Positions 9,812 to 19,436 of a DNA stretch of 64,000 nt are shown in pieces. The translations under genes were made by a program, and so were the position numbers. Below the pieces are notes generated by a model. The model ran no database searches, had not been told where the DNA came from, and was given only the letters and a program-made list of their open reading frames with translations. This DNA comes from Nitrososphaerota archaeon (GTDB lineage: Archaea > Thermoproteota > Nitrososphaeria > Nitrososphaerales > Gagatemarchaeaceae), in NCBI GenBank assembly GCA_029785615.1, contig JAFLZH010000001.1:2629-66628 (forward strand), in the 5' to 3' direction. Position 1 is the first letter of the stretch. Each line of letters opens with the position of its first letter.

Positions 9812-10909
9812 ATGAGCGGCTCTGACGACGAGGCCCTCAAGCTCCTCGTCGACTCTCTGAAGATTTACTCCCCCACGAAGGAGGAGGGGGAGCTGGCGGC
9901 CTTCCTCGCGGACGGCATGCGGCGCCTCGGGTATTCCAGGGTGAGGACAGACGGGGCAGGGAACGTGACCGGGGAGGTGGGGAAGGGCAAGCCCAGACTC
10001 CTTCTCTGCGGCCACATGGACACCGTGCCGGGGAAGCTCCGGGTGAGGAGGACCAGGGACGCGGTCTACGGCAGGGGAGCAGCCGACGCCAAGTCCCCCC
10101 TGTGCGCCCTCCTCCTGGCGGGGGTCAGGGCCGCGGACTCCGGAGTCAGGATAACCTTCGCCGGGGCCACGGAGGAGGAGGGGGACGGCGCCGGGGTGGA
10201 GGCGCTCGCCAAGCGCGGCTCGACCTACGACTACGCGGTGTTCGGCGAGCCCAGCGGGGCAGAGAGGATCACCATAGGATACAGGGGCAGGATGGGGCTT
10301 CGGGTCGTCGTCCGGACACCGGGAGGGCACGCGGGCTCACCCTGGGCCCACCGGAGCGCTTTCGACGAGTTCGCCTCTGTCCTCGGCAGGCTGAGGGAGT
10401 ACGAGGCCGCGCACCAGGTGCAGGGGGACCACTTCAGGTCGGTGTCCGTCTCCCCTACGCTGGTGAGCGCAGGCTCCTACCAGAACGTCGTCCCCGGGCT
10501 CTGTGACGCGACCTTTGACGTCCGTCTCCCGCCTGGCCTCCTATCGGCCAAAGTCCTGGGCGACATCCGGTCCATGGTGGAGGGCTCCAGGGACGGTGTC
10601 GAAGTGGAGGTCTTCCCCGGTCCCCCAACGGAAGCCTACGAAGCGGACCCCGGGTCGAGGCTGGTCAGGGCGTTCCAGAGGGCCATCCTTCTCCGCCTCG
10701 GCAAGAGGCCCTCCCTAGTCAGGAAGACAGGGACAGGAGACATGAACACCTTCGCACGCAAGAAAGGGGCAGCCTGCGTGACCTATGGCCCGGGGCCCTC
10801 GGGGACGAGCCATACCGACGGCGAGGTCGTCCTGGTCAGGGACTACCTGGACAGCATCGAGGTGGCGGGGGAAGCCATAGGACAGCTCGTCTCCATGAGC
10901 GGTGGCTGA
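9812..10909 (+). CDS. lysK: [LysW]-lysine/ornithine hydrolase (M20 family, LysK)
   Basis: LLCGHMDTVPGKL, GRGAADAKSPL, GATEEEGDGAG metal-site motifs in LysW cluster context. Confidence 0.9.
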   Translation: MSGSDDEALKLLVDSLKIYSPTKEEGELAAFLADGMRRLGYSRVRTDGAGNVTGEVGKGKPRLLLCGHMDTVPGKLRVRRTRDAVYGRGAADAKSPLCALLLAGVRAADSGVRITFAGATEEEGDGAGVEALAKRGSTYDYAVFGEPSGAERITIGYRGRMGLRVVVRTPGGHAGSPWAHRSAFDEFASVLGRLREYEAAHQVQGDHFRSVSVSPTLVSAGSYQNVVPGLCDATFDVRLPPGLLSAKVLGDIRSMVEGSRDGVEVEVFPGPPTEAYEADPGSRLVRAFQRAILLRLGKRPSLVRKTGTGDMNTFARKKGAACVTYGPGPSGTSHTDGEVVLVRDYLDSIEVAGEAIGQLVSMSGG

Positions 10910-10912
10910 CAG

Positions 10913-11818
10913 TCAGACCCTTATCTCTTCCAGGCCGAACTGCTTCACGAGCCCCACTATCTTCTCCTTGTAGGGCCCCAGCCCCTTCCAGTCGAGGACG
11001 GCGTATCTGACGGGCGAGGTGCTCCTCTGGAGCATCTGTCCCACCATCCGCTCGTCCACGTGCCCCAGGGCGTACTTGGGCGCGACATACGGGATCGCCA
11101 GGTCCTCCTCGAGGAGCAGCCTGGTGAACTTCTCGGAGTAGTGGGTCCCGCCGAACCCGAGGGCAACCCTCTCCCAAATCCGCCTATGTGACAGGCTCTC
11201 CATCAGCGACTTCGCGACCACCCCTGCCGCCTTCTTGTCACCCCAGAACTCCTCGGACGAGCCGAGCTCGACGAAAAGGACCGGCTTCTGGAGCGAAGTG
11301 GGCCCGTGATGCGTCGCCTCCATCGTGATCTCGTAGCTGCTCACCTCCTCTCTGTGGCCCCAGAGGGCGATCAGGTAGTTCTTGAGCAGCGACGGGTCAG
11401 CCCTCCCGAGCTCCCTCCCGACCCCTCCGATCTCCGCCTCATCGGAGAAGTTGCCCGTCGTGTGCGCCGTCAGGGACGCGATCCCCGACTCCGCGCTGTG
11501 CCTCGACAGGAAGATGTATGCCTGGGGGTTGAAGTATTCGTCCAGGTTCGGAGGGGTGACGATCATCCCCTCGAACCGGGCAAGGAGAAACGACCCCTTC
11601 TGGTAGACCGTCTCGCCAAGGAAGTTCACCCCGGTGGATGCGAACCCCTCGCCCTCGACCAAAGCAGCGGCAAGGGTACTCGATGCCAGGTCTGTGGAGG
11701 ATGCCAGGATGACGGTGGCGGGCTCTCCCTGGGGGGTCATGGCGGCACGGCCCAGAAGCGGGGTATTAACGCTGGGGCGGCGGCGCGCTCCCTGGCGACC
11801 AGGGCCCCGGAGGGCCAT
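10913..11818 (-). CDS. dtdA: Archaeal D-aminoacyl-tRNA deacylase (DtdA)
   Basis: SRHSAESGIASLTAHTTGNF, TMEATHHGPTSLQKPVLFVELGSSEEFW, GFGGTHYSEKFTRL. Confidence 0.9.
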   Translation of the reverse strand: MALRGPGRQGARRRPSVNTPLLGRAAMTPQGEPATVILASSTDLASSTLAAALVEGEGFASTGVNFLGETVYQKGSFLLARFEGMIVTPPNLDEYFNPQAYIFLSRHSAESGIASLTAHTTGNFSDEAEIGGVGRELGRADPSLLKNYLIALWGHREEVSSYEITMEATHHGPTSLQKPVLFVELGSSEEFWGDKKAAGVVAKSLMESLSHRRIWERVALGFGGTHYSEKFTRLLLEEDLAIPYVAPKYALGHVDERMVGQMLQRSTSPVRYAVLDWKGLGPYKEKIVGLVKQFGLEEIRV

Positions 11819-11857
11819 TAGACATATAAGCCGACCAGGTCTGCCGATTCAGGTACC

Positions 11858-12025
11858 ATGGGGTTCCGCGACTTCCTGAGGTCGTCTCAGGCCATATTCA
11901 GGCTGGCCCACAAGAGCGACAGGGACGAGTTCACCCTCTACCTCAAGCTGGTCGGGCTTGGGATCGCGGTGGTCGGGACCATAGGCTTCCTCATCAAGTT
12001 GGTGGGGACCATCTTCTTCGGCTAA
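11858..12025 (+). CDS. secE: Preprotein translocase subunit SecE (missing from the ORF track)
   Basis: MGFRDFLRSSQAIFRLAHKSDRDEFTLYLKLVGLGIAVVGTIGFLIKLVGTIFFG; SecE amphipathic helix plus one TM. Confidence 0.9.
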   Translation: MGFRDFLRSSQAIFRLAHKSDRDEFTLYLKLVGLGIAVVGTIGFLIKLVGTIFFG

Positions 12026-12274
12026 ATGACATCACTGCAATAGGCAACCGCGACTCCCTGCAAGCGAAGGCGCTTGCCTGCAAACCTGCGCTCCCCTCCT
12101 CTGCCGAAGAGACTCAAGGAGCGGGGCACCCTGTCAAGCACCTGGCCGAACAAGTCGTTCCCAGGGCTGAGCCCCACGACCGCCTACGGCCTCGTCTTCG
12201 AGCTCCAACTTCCGACCCTACATGTGTCGCTCTTGATAGCGGCGGGGGATACGGATGGGGGATTGTTCCTGCAG

Positions 12275-12514
12275 CTACCAGGGCCGCTGCTTAGTGACGT
12301 ACTCGACCCATCTATGGCCGCATAGGCCGCACTCGTGCTCCACTTCGTATGAGTATATCCAAACCTGGTATGGCTCCTTGATCTGGACCCCTCGTCCAGT
12401 CACCCAGCTCCCCCTCGACAGCTCAACCTTCTCGGCGGACGTCCTCTCATTCCGCAGGACGCGCTTTCGGGACTTTGCGTGGCACTTCGGGCACGTGTGG
12501 TTGTACCACACCAT
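12275..12514 (-). CDS. Small zinc-ribbon-like hypothetical protein between secE and spt5
   Basis: CPKC...CGLC spacing in a 79-aa frame antisense to the ribosomal block. Confidence 0.5.
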   Translation of the reverse strand: MVWYNHTCPKCHAKSRKRVLRNERTSAEKVELSRGSWVTGRGVQIKEPYQVWIYSYEVEHECGLCGHRWVEYVTKQRPW

Positions 12515-12980
12515 GAGTCCATACTCGGCGTCGCGCTCCCTTCAACCTTCCGCCCTGACTGCCCCCAGGTGTGCCCGCTGAGGGACCTGCGCTTTCGCAC
12601 GTTTGAGGGACTCCATCCTCTTCCCAATGCACGCGACCGTAACCGCGTGCAGGGGGCCGAACGGCACCTAGGCCGGCTCGGCAGGAAGTCGTCCCAGTCC
12701 CGGGGCTCCTCTGTGCTGACCTAACGCTTGAACATCTCGAGCTGCATGGCGTAGGATGCCTCCGCCCCCGCCTTTCATCCCCGGCGAGGAACGCCTGGAC
12801 CACCCTGGACTGGCCTGCCCCTCTGGGAACCATTTCGGCCCTATCTCATTCCTTTCATCTGCCGGCCTGTTGGCCGCCATGGAACAAGGCGGCCTCTGGC
12901 TATATGACGGCGGCCTGCGCGGAGAACCGTCCGCCGCGCCTAAAGGTTATTAGGCCAACGAAACTCGGGGTTTTTTCACC

Positions 12981-13466
12981 GTGTCGGTACTGAGCGACCA
13001 GGAGCGGAACAGTTCCATTTATCCGGTCAAGACCACCGGAGGTCAGGAGAGGACGGTGGCGACCTTCGTGGCCAACAGGGCGGTCCAGAAGGGGAAGCCC
13101 ATCTACTCGGTCCTGGCCCTGGACACCTGGAAGGGGTACGTCCTCTTCGAGGCTCCCAACAGCCAGGTGGTGGACGAGAGCATCCAGGGGTTCAAGCACG
13201 TCAGGAGCAAGATCCCCGGAATGATGCAATACTCTGACATTGAGAAGTTCCTGGTCACAAAGTCCATGGTGGCGGAGCTCAACGCCGAAGACACCATCGA
13301 GATAGTCGCCGGCCCGTTCAAGGGGATGCGGGCAAAGATCTCCAGAGTGGAGAAAGAGAAGCAAGAGATCACAGTCTCCCTGCTGGACACGGCGTTCGCC
13401 ATGCCCATCACCATAGACGCCGCCTACGCCAAGCTTGTGGCCAGGGCCAAGCCGGAGCAAAAGTGA
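12981..13466 (+). CDS. spt5: Transcription elongation factor Spt5 (NusG)
   Basis: NGN domain plus KOW (DTIEIVAGPFKGMRAKISRVEKEKQEITVSL); upstream of rpl11. Confidence 0.92.
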   Translation: MSVLSDQERNSSIYPVKTTGGQERTVATFVANRAVQKGKPIYSVLALDTWKGYVLFEAPNSQVVDESIQGFKHVRSKIPGMMQYSDIEKFLVTKSMVAELNAEDTIEIVAGPFKGMRAKISRVEKEKQEITVSLLDTAFAMPITIDAAYAKLVARAKPEQK

Positions 13467-13472
13467 CCCCGA

Positions 13473-13955
13473 ATGGGTGAAAAACAGGTCATCAACGTGC
13501 TGGTAACCGGCGGCGAGGCGAGCGCCGGCCCTCCCCTTGGCCCCGCGCTGGGCCCGCTGGGGGTGAACGTCCTCGGCGTAGTCAACGAGATCAACAAGCA
13601 GACCGGCGACTTCAAGGGGATGAGGGTCCCCGTGAAGGTGGAGGTCGACAAGGAGACCAAGCAGTTCGCCGTATCAGTCGGTACGCCCACCACTTCCGCC
13701 CTGGTCGCCAAGGAGTCGGGCATCCCCAAGGGCTCAGGGAAGCCCAACGTCGACTTCGTCGGGGAGTTGACCGTGGACAAGGTCGTCACCATCGCCAGGA
13801 ACAAGATAGGCGGCTCCTATGCCGCTACCACCAAGTCGGCCGTGAAGGAGGTCGTGGGGAGCTGTGTCAGCATGGGGGTCAAAATCGAAGGGAAGGACGC
13901 CAGGGAGTTCATGAAAGAGATAGACGAAGGCAAGTGGGACCCCAAGTTCCAGTGA
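13473..13955 (+). CDS. rpl11: 50S ribosomal protein L11
   Basis: GGEASAGPPLGPALGPLGVNV signature. Confidence 0.96.
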   Translation: MGEKQVINVLVTGGEASAGPPLGPALGPLGVNVLGVVNEINKQTGDFKGMRVPVKVEVDKETKQFAVSVGTPTTSALVAKESGIPKGSGKPNVDFVGELTVDKVVTIARNKIGGSYAATTKSAVKEVVGSCVSMGVKIEGKDAREFMKEIDEGKWDPKFQ

Positions 13956-14013
13956 CGGGCAGAAGGCTTTTATCCGGTGTCTGAAGGCTCGGCAAGGAAT
14001 TCGTGAATAATGT

Positions 14014-14664
14014 TTGCTCTCGAACCAGCAGCTCGCGGAACTGGTCAAGAAGGGTAAGGGCCAGTCCAAGGAGACCAAGTTCACCCAGTCGGTCGAAGTA
14101 CTGATCTCGCTGAAGGAAGTCGACCCAAAGAAGACCGACCTGAACATCAACGAGATAGTCTACCTGCCCCACCCCGCCACGAAGCAGGCCAAGATCTGCT
14201 ACATAGGGTCCGGGGACCTCGCGGTCAGGGCGAAGAACGCAAAGGCGAACCTTGTCATAGAGCCGGCCCAGCTGGAGAACTACGGAGGGAGCAAGAGGGA
14301 CGCCAAGAAGCTGGCCAGGTCATACGAATTCTTCCTAGCAGACACCGCCCTCATGCCGAGGGTCGGCAAGGTCCTGGGGCAGGCGCTCGGCCCCAAGGGG
14401 AAGATACCGTCACCTGTCCCGCCGAACTCCCCCATCGAGGCCATGATCAACAGGATGAGGACGGCGATCAGGGTCAGGAGCAGGGGGTCCCTCGGCGTGA
14501 TGGCTAAGGTGGGAGACAGCGGGCTGTCCGAGGCCGACCTGGCCGAGAACATACTGGCCGTGGTCAACGCCGTGACCAAGAAGCTCCCCAACGGCGACAG
14601 GAACATCAAGACGGTTATGGTCAAGACGACCATGGGCAAGCCTGCGAAGCAGGCGGTGGAGTAG
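14014..14664 (+). CDS. rpl1: 50S ribosomal protein L1
   Basis: LPRVGKVLGQALGPKGKIPSPVPP L1 motif. Confidence 0.94.
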   Translation: MLSNQQLAELVKKGKGQSKETKFTQSVEVLISLKEVDPKKTDLNINEIVYLPHPATKQAKICYIGSGDLAVRAKNAKANLVIEPAQLENYGGSKRDAKKLARSYEFFLADTALMPRVGKVLGQALGPKGKIPSPVPPNSPIEAMINRMRTAIRVRSRGSLGVMAKVGDSGLSEADLAENILAVVNAVTKKLPNGDRNIKTVMVKTTMGKPAKQAVE

Positions 14665-15537
14665 ATGAGCGAGACAGTCCAGGTCCACAGGCACAACCCG
14701 AAGAAGGTCGAGACAGTCGAGCGCGTGGCCTCACTCGCGCAGAAGTACCCCGTCCTCGCGGTGACCAGCCTCTCGAAGGTGAGGGCGAGCCAGCTGATGG
14801 CCGTGCGCAAGGCGCTGAGGCAGCACGCGGAGGTCTACGTCGTCAAGAACAAGCTCGCCATACGGGGGCTGCAGAAGGCCGGGATCAAGAACGCCGACCA
14901 GCTCCTCTCGCACCTCACGGGACAGAACGCGCTGATCTTCTCGACCTACGACCCGTTCAAGCTCTTCCTCACCCTGGACAAGAACAAGGTCTACCTCCCG
15001 GCCAGGGCCGGGGACAAGGCACCCGACGACATCATCGTCCCGGCGGGCAACACCAGCCTCCCCGCGGGCCCGGTCCTGAGCGAATTCAGGGAAGCGGGCA
15101 TCCAGACCAAGATCGAAGGAGGGAGCATCTGGATTAACAAGGACTCGGTGGCGGTGAAGAAGGGCGGGGAGATCACCCCCAAGCTTGCCAGCCTCCTCGC
15201 CAAACTGAACATCAAGCCGATCCGGGCGGGTCTGGCGATAGCCCTCGCCTACGAAAGCGGGCTGATCTACGCCGGAGATGTGGTCGCAATCGACCTCGAC
15301 GAGTACAGGAAGAGCCTCGTCAACGCCTACGCGTCCTCCAGGGGGCTTGCCATAGTCATAGGCTACGTCACCAAGGAGACCGCGCCAGACATACTCTCAA
15401 GGGCTTACAGGGAGGCCCTGAGCCTGCAGGTCGAGGCAGGGTTCCTCGACAAGGAGACCGCTCCTCTGATACTCGGAAGGGCCGAGGCTGAAGCCGCAGC
15501 TCTGGAAGCAAAAGCCAGGGAAAAGGGCCTCCAATAG
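14665..15537 (+). CDS. rpl10: 50S ribosomal protein L10 (P0)
   Basis: Archaeal P0 sequence; LFLTLDKNKVYLPARAGDKAPDDIIVPAGNTSLPAGPVLSEF. Confidence 0.93.
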   Translation: MSETVQVHRHNPKKVETVERVASLAQKYPVLAVTSLSKVRASQLMAVRKALRQHAEVYVVKNKLAIRGLQKAGIKNADQLLSHLTGQNALIFSTYDPFKLFLTLDKNKVYLPARAGDKAPDDIIVPAGNTSLPAGPVLSEFREAGIQTKIEGGSIWINKDSVAVKKGGEITPKLASLLAKLNIKPIRAGLAIALAYESGLIYAGDVVAIDLDEYRKSLVNAYASSRGLAIVIGYVTKETAPDILSRAYREALSLQVEAGFLDKETAPLILGRAEAEAAALEAKAREKGLQ

Positions 15538-15762
15538 TCGCTGGATCACGCGGCCAGACACAGCTACTTCAGGAAGAGCCCCTTGGGACGCCTTCGCCCG
15601 ACTCCATGAACGGAAGAAATCGTCGCGGATTCTGACAGCCTACGCGGGGCGCTGGGCGGGCAACACCAGGATGCCTTGGGAAGACAGGCAGTGCCGAACA
15701 GACAGCCCGCAGGCGGGGACAGCTCACGCTGGCCTAGATGCGGCACGAAGAGCGTGTTTGGC

Positions 15763-16068
15763 TTAGCCGAAGAGTGAAGCGAGACCCTGTAGAGCCTCTT
15801 CTTCCTTCTTCTCCTCTTCCTTCGGCTTCTCCTCTGCCTTCGCCGCGGGTGCGCCAGGGGCTGCGGCAGAGGCCGCGGGCGCGGCAGCCATCGTCGCGGC
15901 GTTCTTCAGCGCCTCGTCGATGTTCACCTCGCTCAGGGCAGAAGCCAGTGCCTTGATCTTCACCGTGTCGGGGGCCGAGCCAGTCGCCTTCACCACGCTG
16001 GTCAGGTTCTCTTCGCTGACCGGCTTCCCTAGCTTGTGAAGCAGGAGAGCTGCGTAAACGTACTCCAT
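15763..16068 (-). CDS. rpl12: 50S ribosomal protein P1 (L12)
   Basis: [16 protein letters not shown]-terminus, Ala-rich hinge, acidic KEEEKKEEE...GLASLFG C-terminus. Confidence 0.95.
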   Translation of the reverse strand: MEYVYAALLLHKLGKPVSEENLTSVVKATGSAPDTVKIKALASALSEVNIDEALKNAATMAAAPAASAAAPGAPAAKAEEKPKEEEKKEEEALQGLASLFG

Positions 16069-16102
16069 CTTAATTCGCGGACAGGCGACCTCGGTTCCGT
16101 AT

Positions 16103-16603
16103 TTAAGAGTTTGAAGTTGAAACCGGCCCCTGCTCGTTCCGACTCATCACCACATACTCGGGGTAGAAACCCAGCTTCTCGTACAGGGAGTAGGCGACCC
16201 TGTTGTTCGCCCTCACCATAAGCCCCGCGAGCCTGAACCCCTTCCTCCTGCTCACGTCCAGGGCGTGCTTCAGCAGCGCCTCTCCGACCCCCTTCCCCCT
16301 CTCTGCCGGGACGACCTGGATGTCGTAGATCCAGCCGACCTTCATCTGACTGAACGGCCTGTCTGACACCCCGAACCAGACGTACCCAGCGACCTCCGGC
16401 CCGCCCCCGACCAGAGCCACGTAGACCTCGCTCCCCTCCTTCCTGAGGAGGGCTTCCATGGTCCTCGCGAACGCCTTCTTGGCCTCCTCCGCCTGGGGGC
16501 GCTCCAACTCGTTGAGCTCGTCGGGGAGCTCGTCCACGGAGAGGCGCTTTACGAGCGCAATCTCGTCCCCCCTCGCCTCCCTGATGATTATCTCAGCAGG
16601 CAT
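16103..16603 (-). CDS. GNAT-family N-acetyltransferase
   Basis: [50 protein letters not shown]. Confidence 0.85.
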   Translation of the reverse strand: MPAEIIIREARGDEIALVKRLSVDELPDELNELERPQAEEAKKAFARTMEALLRKEGSEVYVALVGGGPEVAGYVWFGVSDRPFSQMKVGWIYDIQVVPAERGKGVGEALLKHALDVSRRKGFRLAGLMVRANNRVAYSLYEKLGFYPEYVVMSRNEQGPVSTSNS

Positions 16604-16706
16604 GGATGAGAGGCCCCGCCGCACCCGTTAAGCCTTCCCTCGGCCGGCATCCCAAGTTTATCTACTTCAGGGCAAGGACTCGTGAAAAGACAGTGGAGCA
16701 GCCCAG

Positions 16707-19436
16707 TTGAACGAAAAGAAGCAGGCCCTGAAGGCCAAGTTCTCCTCCGGCTACAAAAAGTACTACGTCGTGGACCTGTTCAAGAGGGAGGGGTACGTCA
16801 GGAAGAAGTGCGAGAGCTGCGGCAAGCACTTCTGGACGCTGCGGCCGGAAAGGACCAGGTGCGACGACCAGCCCTGCTCTCCTTACACGTTCATCGGCGA
16901 CCCGCCCGCCTCCAGGAGGCTCAGCTACGTCGAGACCTGGAAGGCCGTCGAGTCCTTCTTCAAGAGGAACGGGCATGCCGTAGTCAAGCGCTACCCTGTG
17001 GTAAGCAGGTGGCGCCCCGACCTCTACTTCACCGTCGCGTCGATAATCGACTTCCAGAGGGTGGAAGGCGGGAAGGTGGTCTTCACTCTTCCGGCCAACC
17101 CCCTCGTGGTCCCGCAGATGTGCCTGAGGTTCAACGACGTCCCCACGGTCGGGGTCAACGGGAAGCACGGCACCTCCTTCTGCATGGTCGGCCAGACCGC
17201 CCTGGCGAACAGGGAGGGGTACTGGAAGGACAGGACCATCGACCTCGACTTCGAGCTCCTCACGAAGGTCTTCGGCATACCCAAGGAGGAGGTGTCCTTC
17301 GACGAGGACGTCTGGATGGGGTATGGGGCCTTCGGCTACTCGCTCCAGTACAACGTCAGGGGGCTTGAAACCGGGAACGCTGTCTTCACGGCCTTCGAAG
17401 GCAGCCCAGAGAAGTACGTCCAGCTCAAGGAAGGGGTCGTAGACATGGGGGCGGGGCTCGAGCGCCTTACCTGGCTCACCCAGGGCACCCCTACGGCCTA
17501 CGACTCGTACTTCGCCCCAGTCCTGAGGAAGATGCGGGAGGAGAATGCCGTCGAGTACGACGAACGCCTCTTCAGGAGATACTCCGCCCTCGCAGGCGAG
17601 ATCAACCTGGACGAGTACCGGAACCTCGACGAGGCGAGGCTGAAGATCGCCGGAGCCCTGGGCGACGACGTTTCGCACCTGGCAAAGCAGTTCGGCGCCC
17701 TGGAGGCCATGTACGCCATCGCCGACCACACACGGTCGCTCCTCTTCGCCATCGCCGACGGCATGCTCCCGAGCAACTCGGGTGGAGGCTACAACCTGAG
17801 GATGATCTACAGGCGGGCGCGGAACTTCATCAACTACTACAAGTTCAGGCTGACTGTCCCTGACCTCGTCGACTGGCACATCGACCAGCTCAGGGGGATG
17901 TACCCGGAGCTTGCAGGACACCACTCTGATGTGAAGAAGGTGCTGGAAGTCGAGGAGTCCAGGTACCTGTCTTCCGCCGAGAGGGCGGCCAAGATAGTGG
18001 CTTCCATCTCGTCCGGCGGGAGGGAGCTGGGGACCGACGACCTGGTGAGGCTCTACGACTCGGACGGGGTCACCCCGGAGCAGCTCATCGAGGCCGGCGC
18101 GAGGGTAAGCCCGCCCGAGGGATTCTACGAGAAGGTCCAGGCAAGGCACCTTACCCGCGAGATCGAGCAGCCGACGCTCCAGTTCGACACACGGGGGGTC
18201 CCGCCGACGAGGCTATGGTACTACGAGGAGGGGGCCCCCATGGACTTTACCGCCAAGGTCCTGAAGGTCTTCCAGGGGAACCACGTCGTCCTAGACAGGA
18301 CGGTCTTCTACCCGCGCGGCGGAGGCCAGGAGCCCGACCGGGGGCTTCTCGGCGGAGCGAAGGTGGTGGACATCGAGAAATATGGCGAAGTGGTGATCCA
18401 CAAAGTGGAGGGGAAGGCTCCCAGAGCCGGGACGAGGGTGGAGTGCCACGTCGACCAGAGGCGGCGGCGGAGGGTCACCCAGGTCCACACTGCGACCCAC
18501 ATACTCAACGGCTCTTCCAGGGAAGTGCTCGGGCCCTGGGTCTGGCAGCATTCAGCCTTCAAGGAGGAGGACTATGGGAGGATAGACATCACCCACTTCT
18601 CACACCTGACCGAGGCCGAGGTGCAAAAGATCGAAGACCTGGCCAACGACGTCGTCAGGCGAGACCTGGCGGTGAAGAACACCTTCATGCCGCGGAAGGA
18701 GGCGGAGGAGAAGTACGGCTTCAGGCTCTACCAGGGAGGGGTTGTCCCAGGCAAGCTCGTCAGGGTGGTCGACATAGGGGGGTGGGACATAGAGGCGTGC
18801 GGGGGGACCCACGCCAGGTCCACCGGCGAGGTGGGGCTCATCAAGGTCACGAAGGCCGAAAGGGTCCAGGACGGTGTCGAGAGGCTCGAGTTCGTAGCCG
18901 GAGAGGCGGCCATAGAGTACATGCACAGGATGGACTCCGAGCTCGGCGAGCTCTCGGCCGTGCTTAACACCCAGAGGGAGAACCTCCCCAAGGTGGCGAG
19001 GGGTCTCCTCAAGGACCTCGAAGAGTCCAGGGCCCGCGAGAAGCGCCTCGGGCAGACCATGGTCGAGATGTCCACAACCGGCGTAGCCGCCGAAGCCAAG
19101 ACGGTGGGCAACGCAAAGCTATACGTCTCGACGAATCCTCCCCTGGGGGAGGAACAGATTATAGTCCAGGGGCAGAAGAGCGTATCGTCCGAGCCGTCGC
19201 TGATCTACATCGCAGTATTCTCAGCGGGCAAGTCCGCCCGCATCGTCTGCTTCGTCGGCCAAGCCGCCGTCAAGGCAGGCTTCTCCGCCACCGAGATCGT
19301 TAGGAAGCTGGCCCCCGCCCTCGGGGGTTCCGGTGGGGGTTCCCAGTCATTCGCCCAGGGCGGCGGTCCGCTCGTGGCCAAGATAGACGAAACATCTTCG
19401 CTCGCCCAGAGCCTCCTCCCGCCCGCCACGAGTTGA
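16707..19436 (+). CDS. alaS: Alanyl-tRNA synthetase (archaeal type)
   Basis: C-terminal editing motifs HTATHILNGSSREVLG and CGGTHARSTGEVG; archaeal N-terminus CESCGKHFWTL. Confidence 0.95.
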   Translation: MNEKKQALKAKFSSGYKKYYVVDLFKREGYVRKKCESCGKHFWTLRPERTRCDDQPCSPYTFIGDPPASRRLSYVETWKAVESFFKRNGHAVVKRYPVVSRWRPDLYFTVASIIDFQRVEGGKVVFTLPANPLVVPQMCLRFNDVPTVGVNGKHGTSFCMVGQTALANREGYWKDRTIDLDFELLTKVFGIPKEEVSFDEDVWMGYGAFGYSLQYNVRGLETGNAVFTAFEGSPEKYVQLKEGVVDMGAGLERLTWLTQGTPTAYDSYFAPVLRKMREENAVEYDERLFRRYSALAGEINLDEYRNLDEARLKIAGALGDDVSHLAKQFGALEAMYAIADHTRSLLFAIADGMLPSNSGGGYNLRMIYRRARNFINYYKFRLTVPDLVDWHIDQLRGMYPELAGHHSDVKKVLEVEESRYLSSAERAAKIVASISSGGRELGTDDLVRLYDSDGVTPEQLIEAGARVSPPEGFYEKVQARHLTREIEQPTLQFDTRGVPPTRLWYYEEGAPMDFTAKVLKVFQGNHVVLDRTVFYPRGGGQEPDRGLLGGAKVVDIEKYGEVVIHKVEGKAPRAGTRVECHVDQRRRRRVTQVHTATHILNGSSREVLGPWVWQHSAFKEEDYGRIDITHFSHLTEAEVQKIEDLANDVVRRDLAVKNTFMPRKEAEEKYGFRLYQGGVVPGKLVRVVDIGGWDIEACGGTHARSTGEVGLIKVTKAERVQDGVERLEFVAGEAAIEYMHRMDSELGELSAVLNTQRENLPKVARGLLKDLEESRAREKRLGQTMVEMSTTGVAAEAKTVGNAKLYVSTNPPLGEEQIIVQGQKSVSSEPSLIYIAVFSAGKSARIVCFVGQAAVKAGFSATEIVRKLAPALGGSGGGSQSFAQGGGPLVAKIDETSSLAQSLLPPATS

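Noticed and set aside
16662-18149. 495-aa minus-strand ORF antisense to alaS
   Set aside because: Third-position GC shadow of a verified AlaRS gene; sequence is V/L/P/R/D/H-rich with no domain motif
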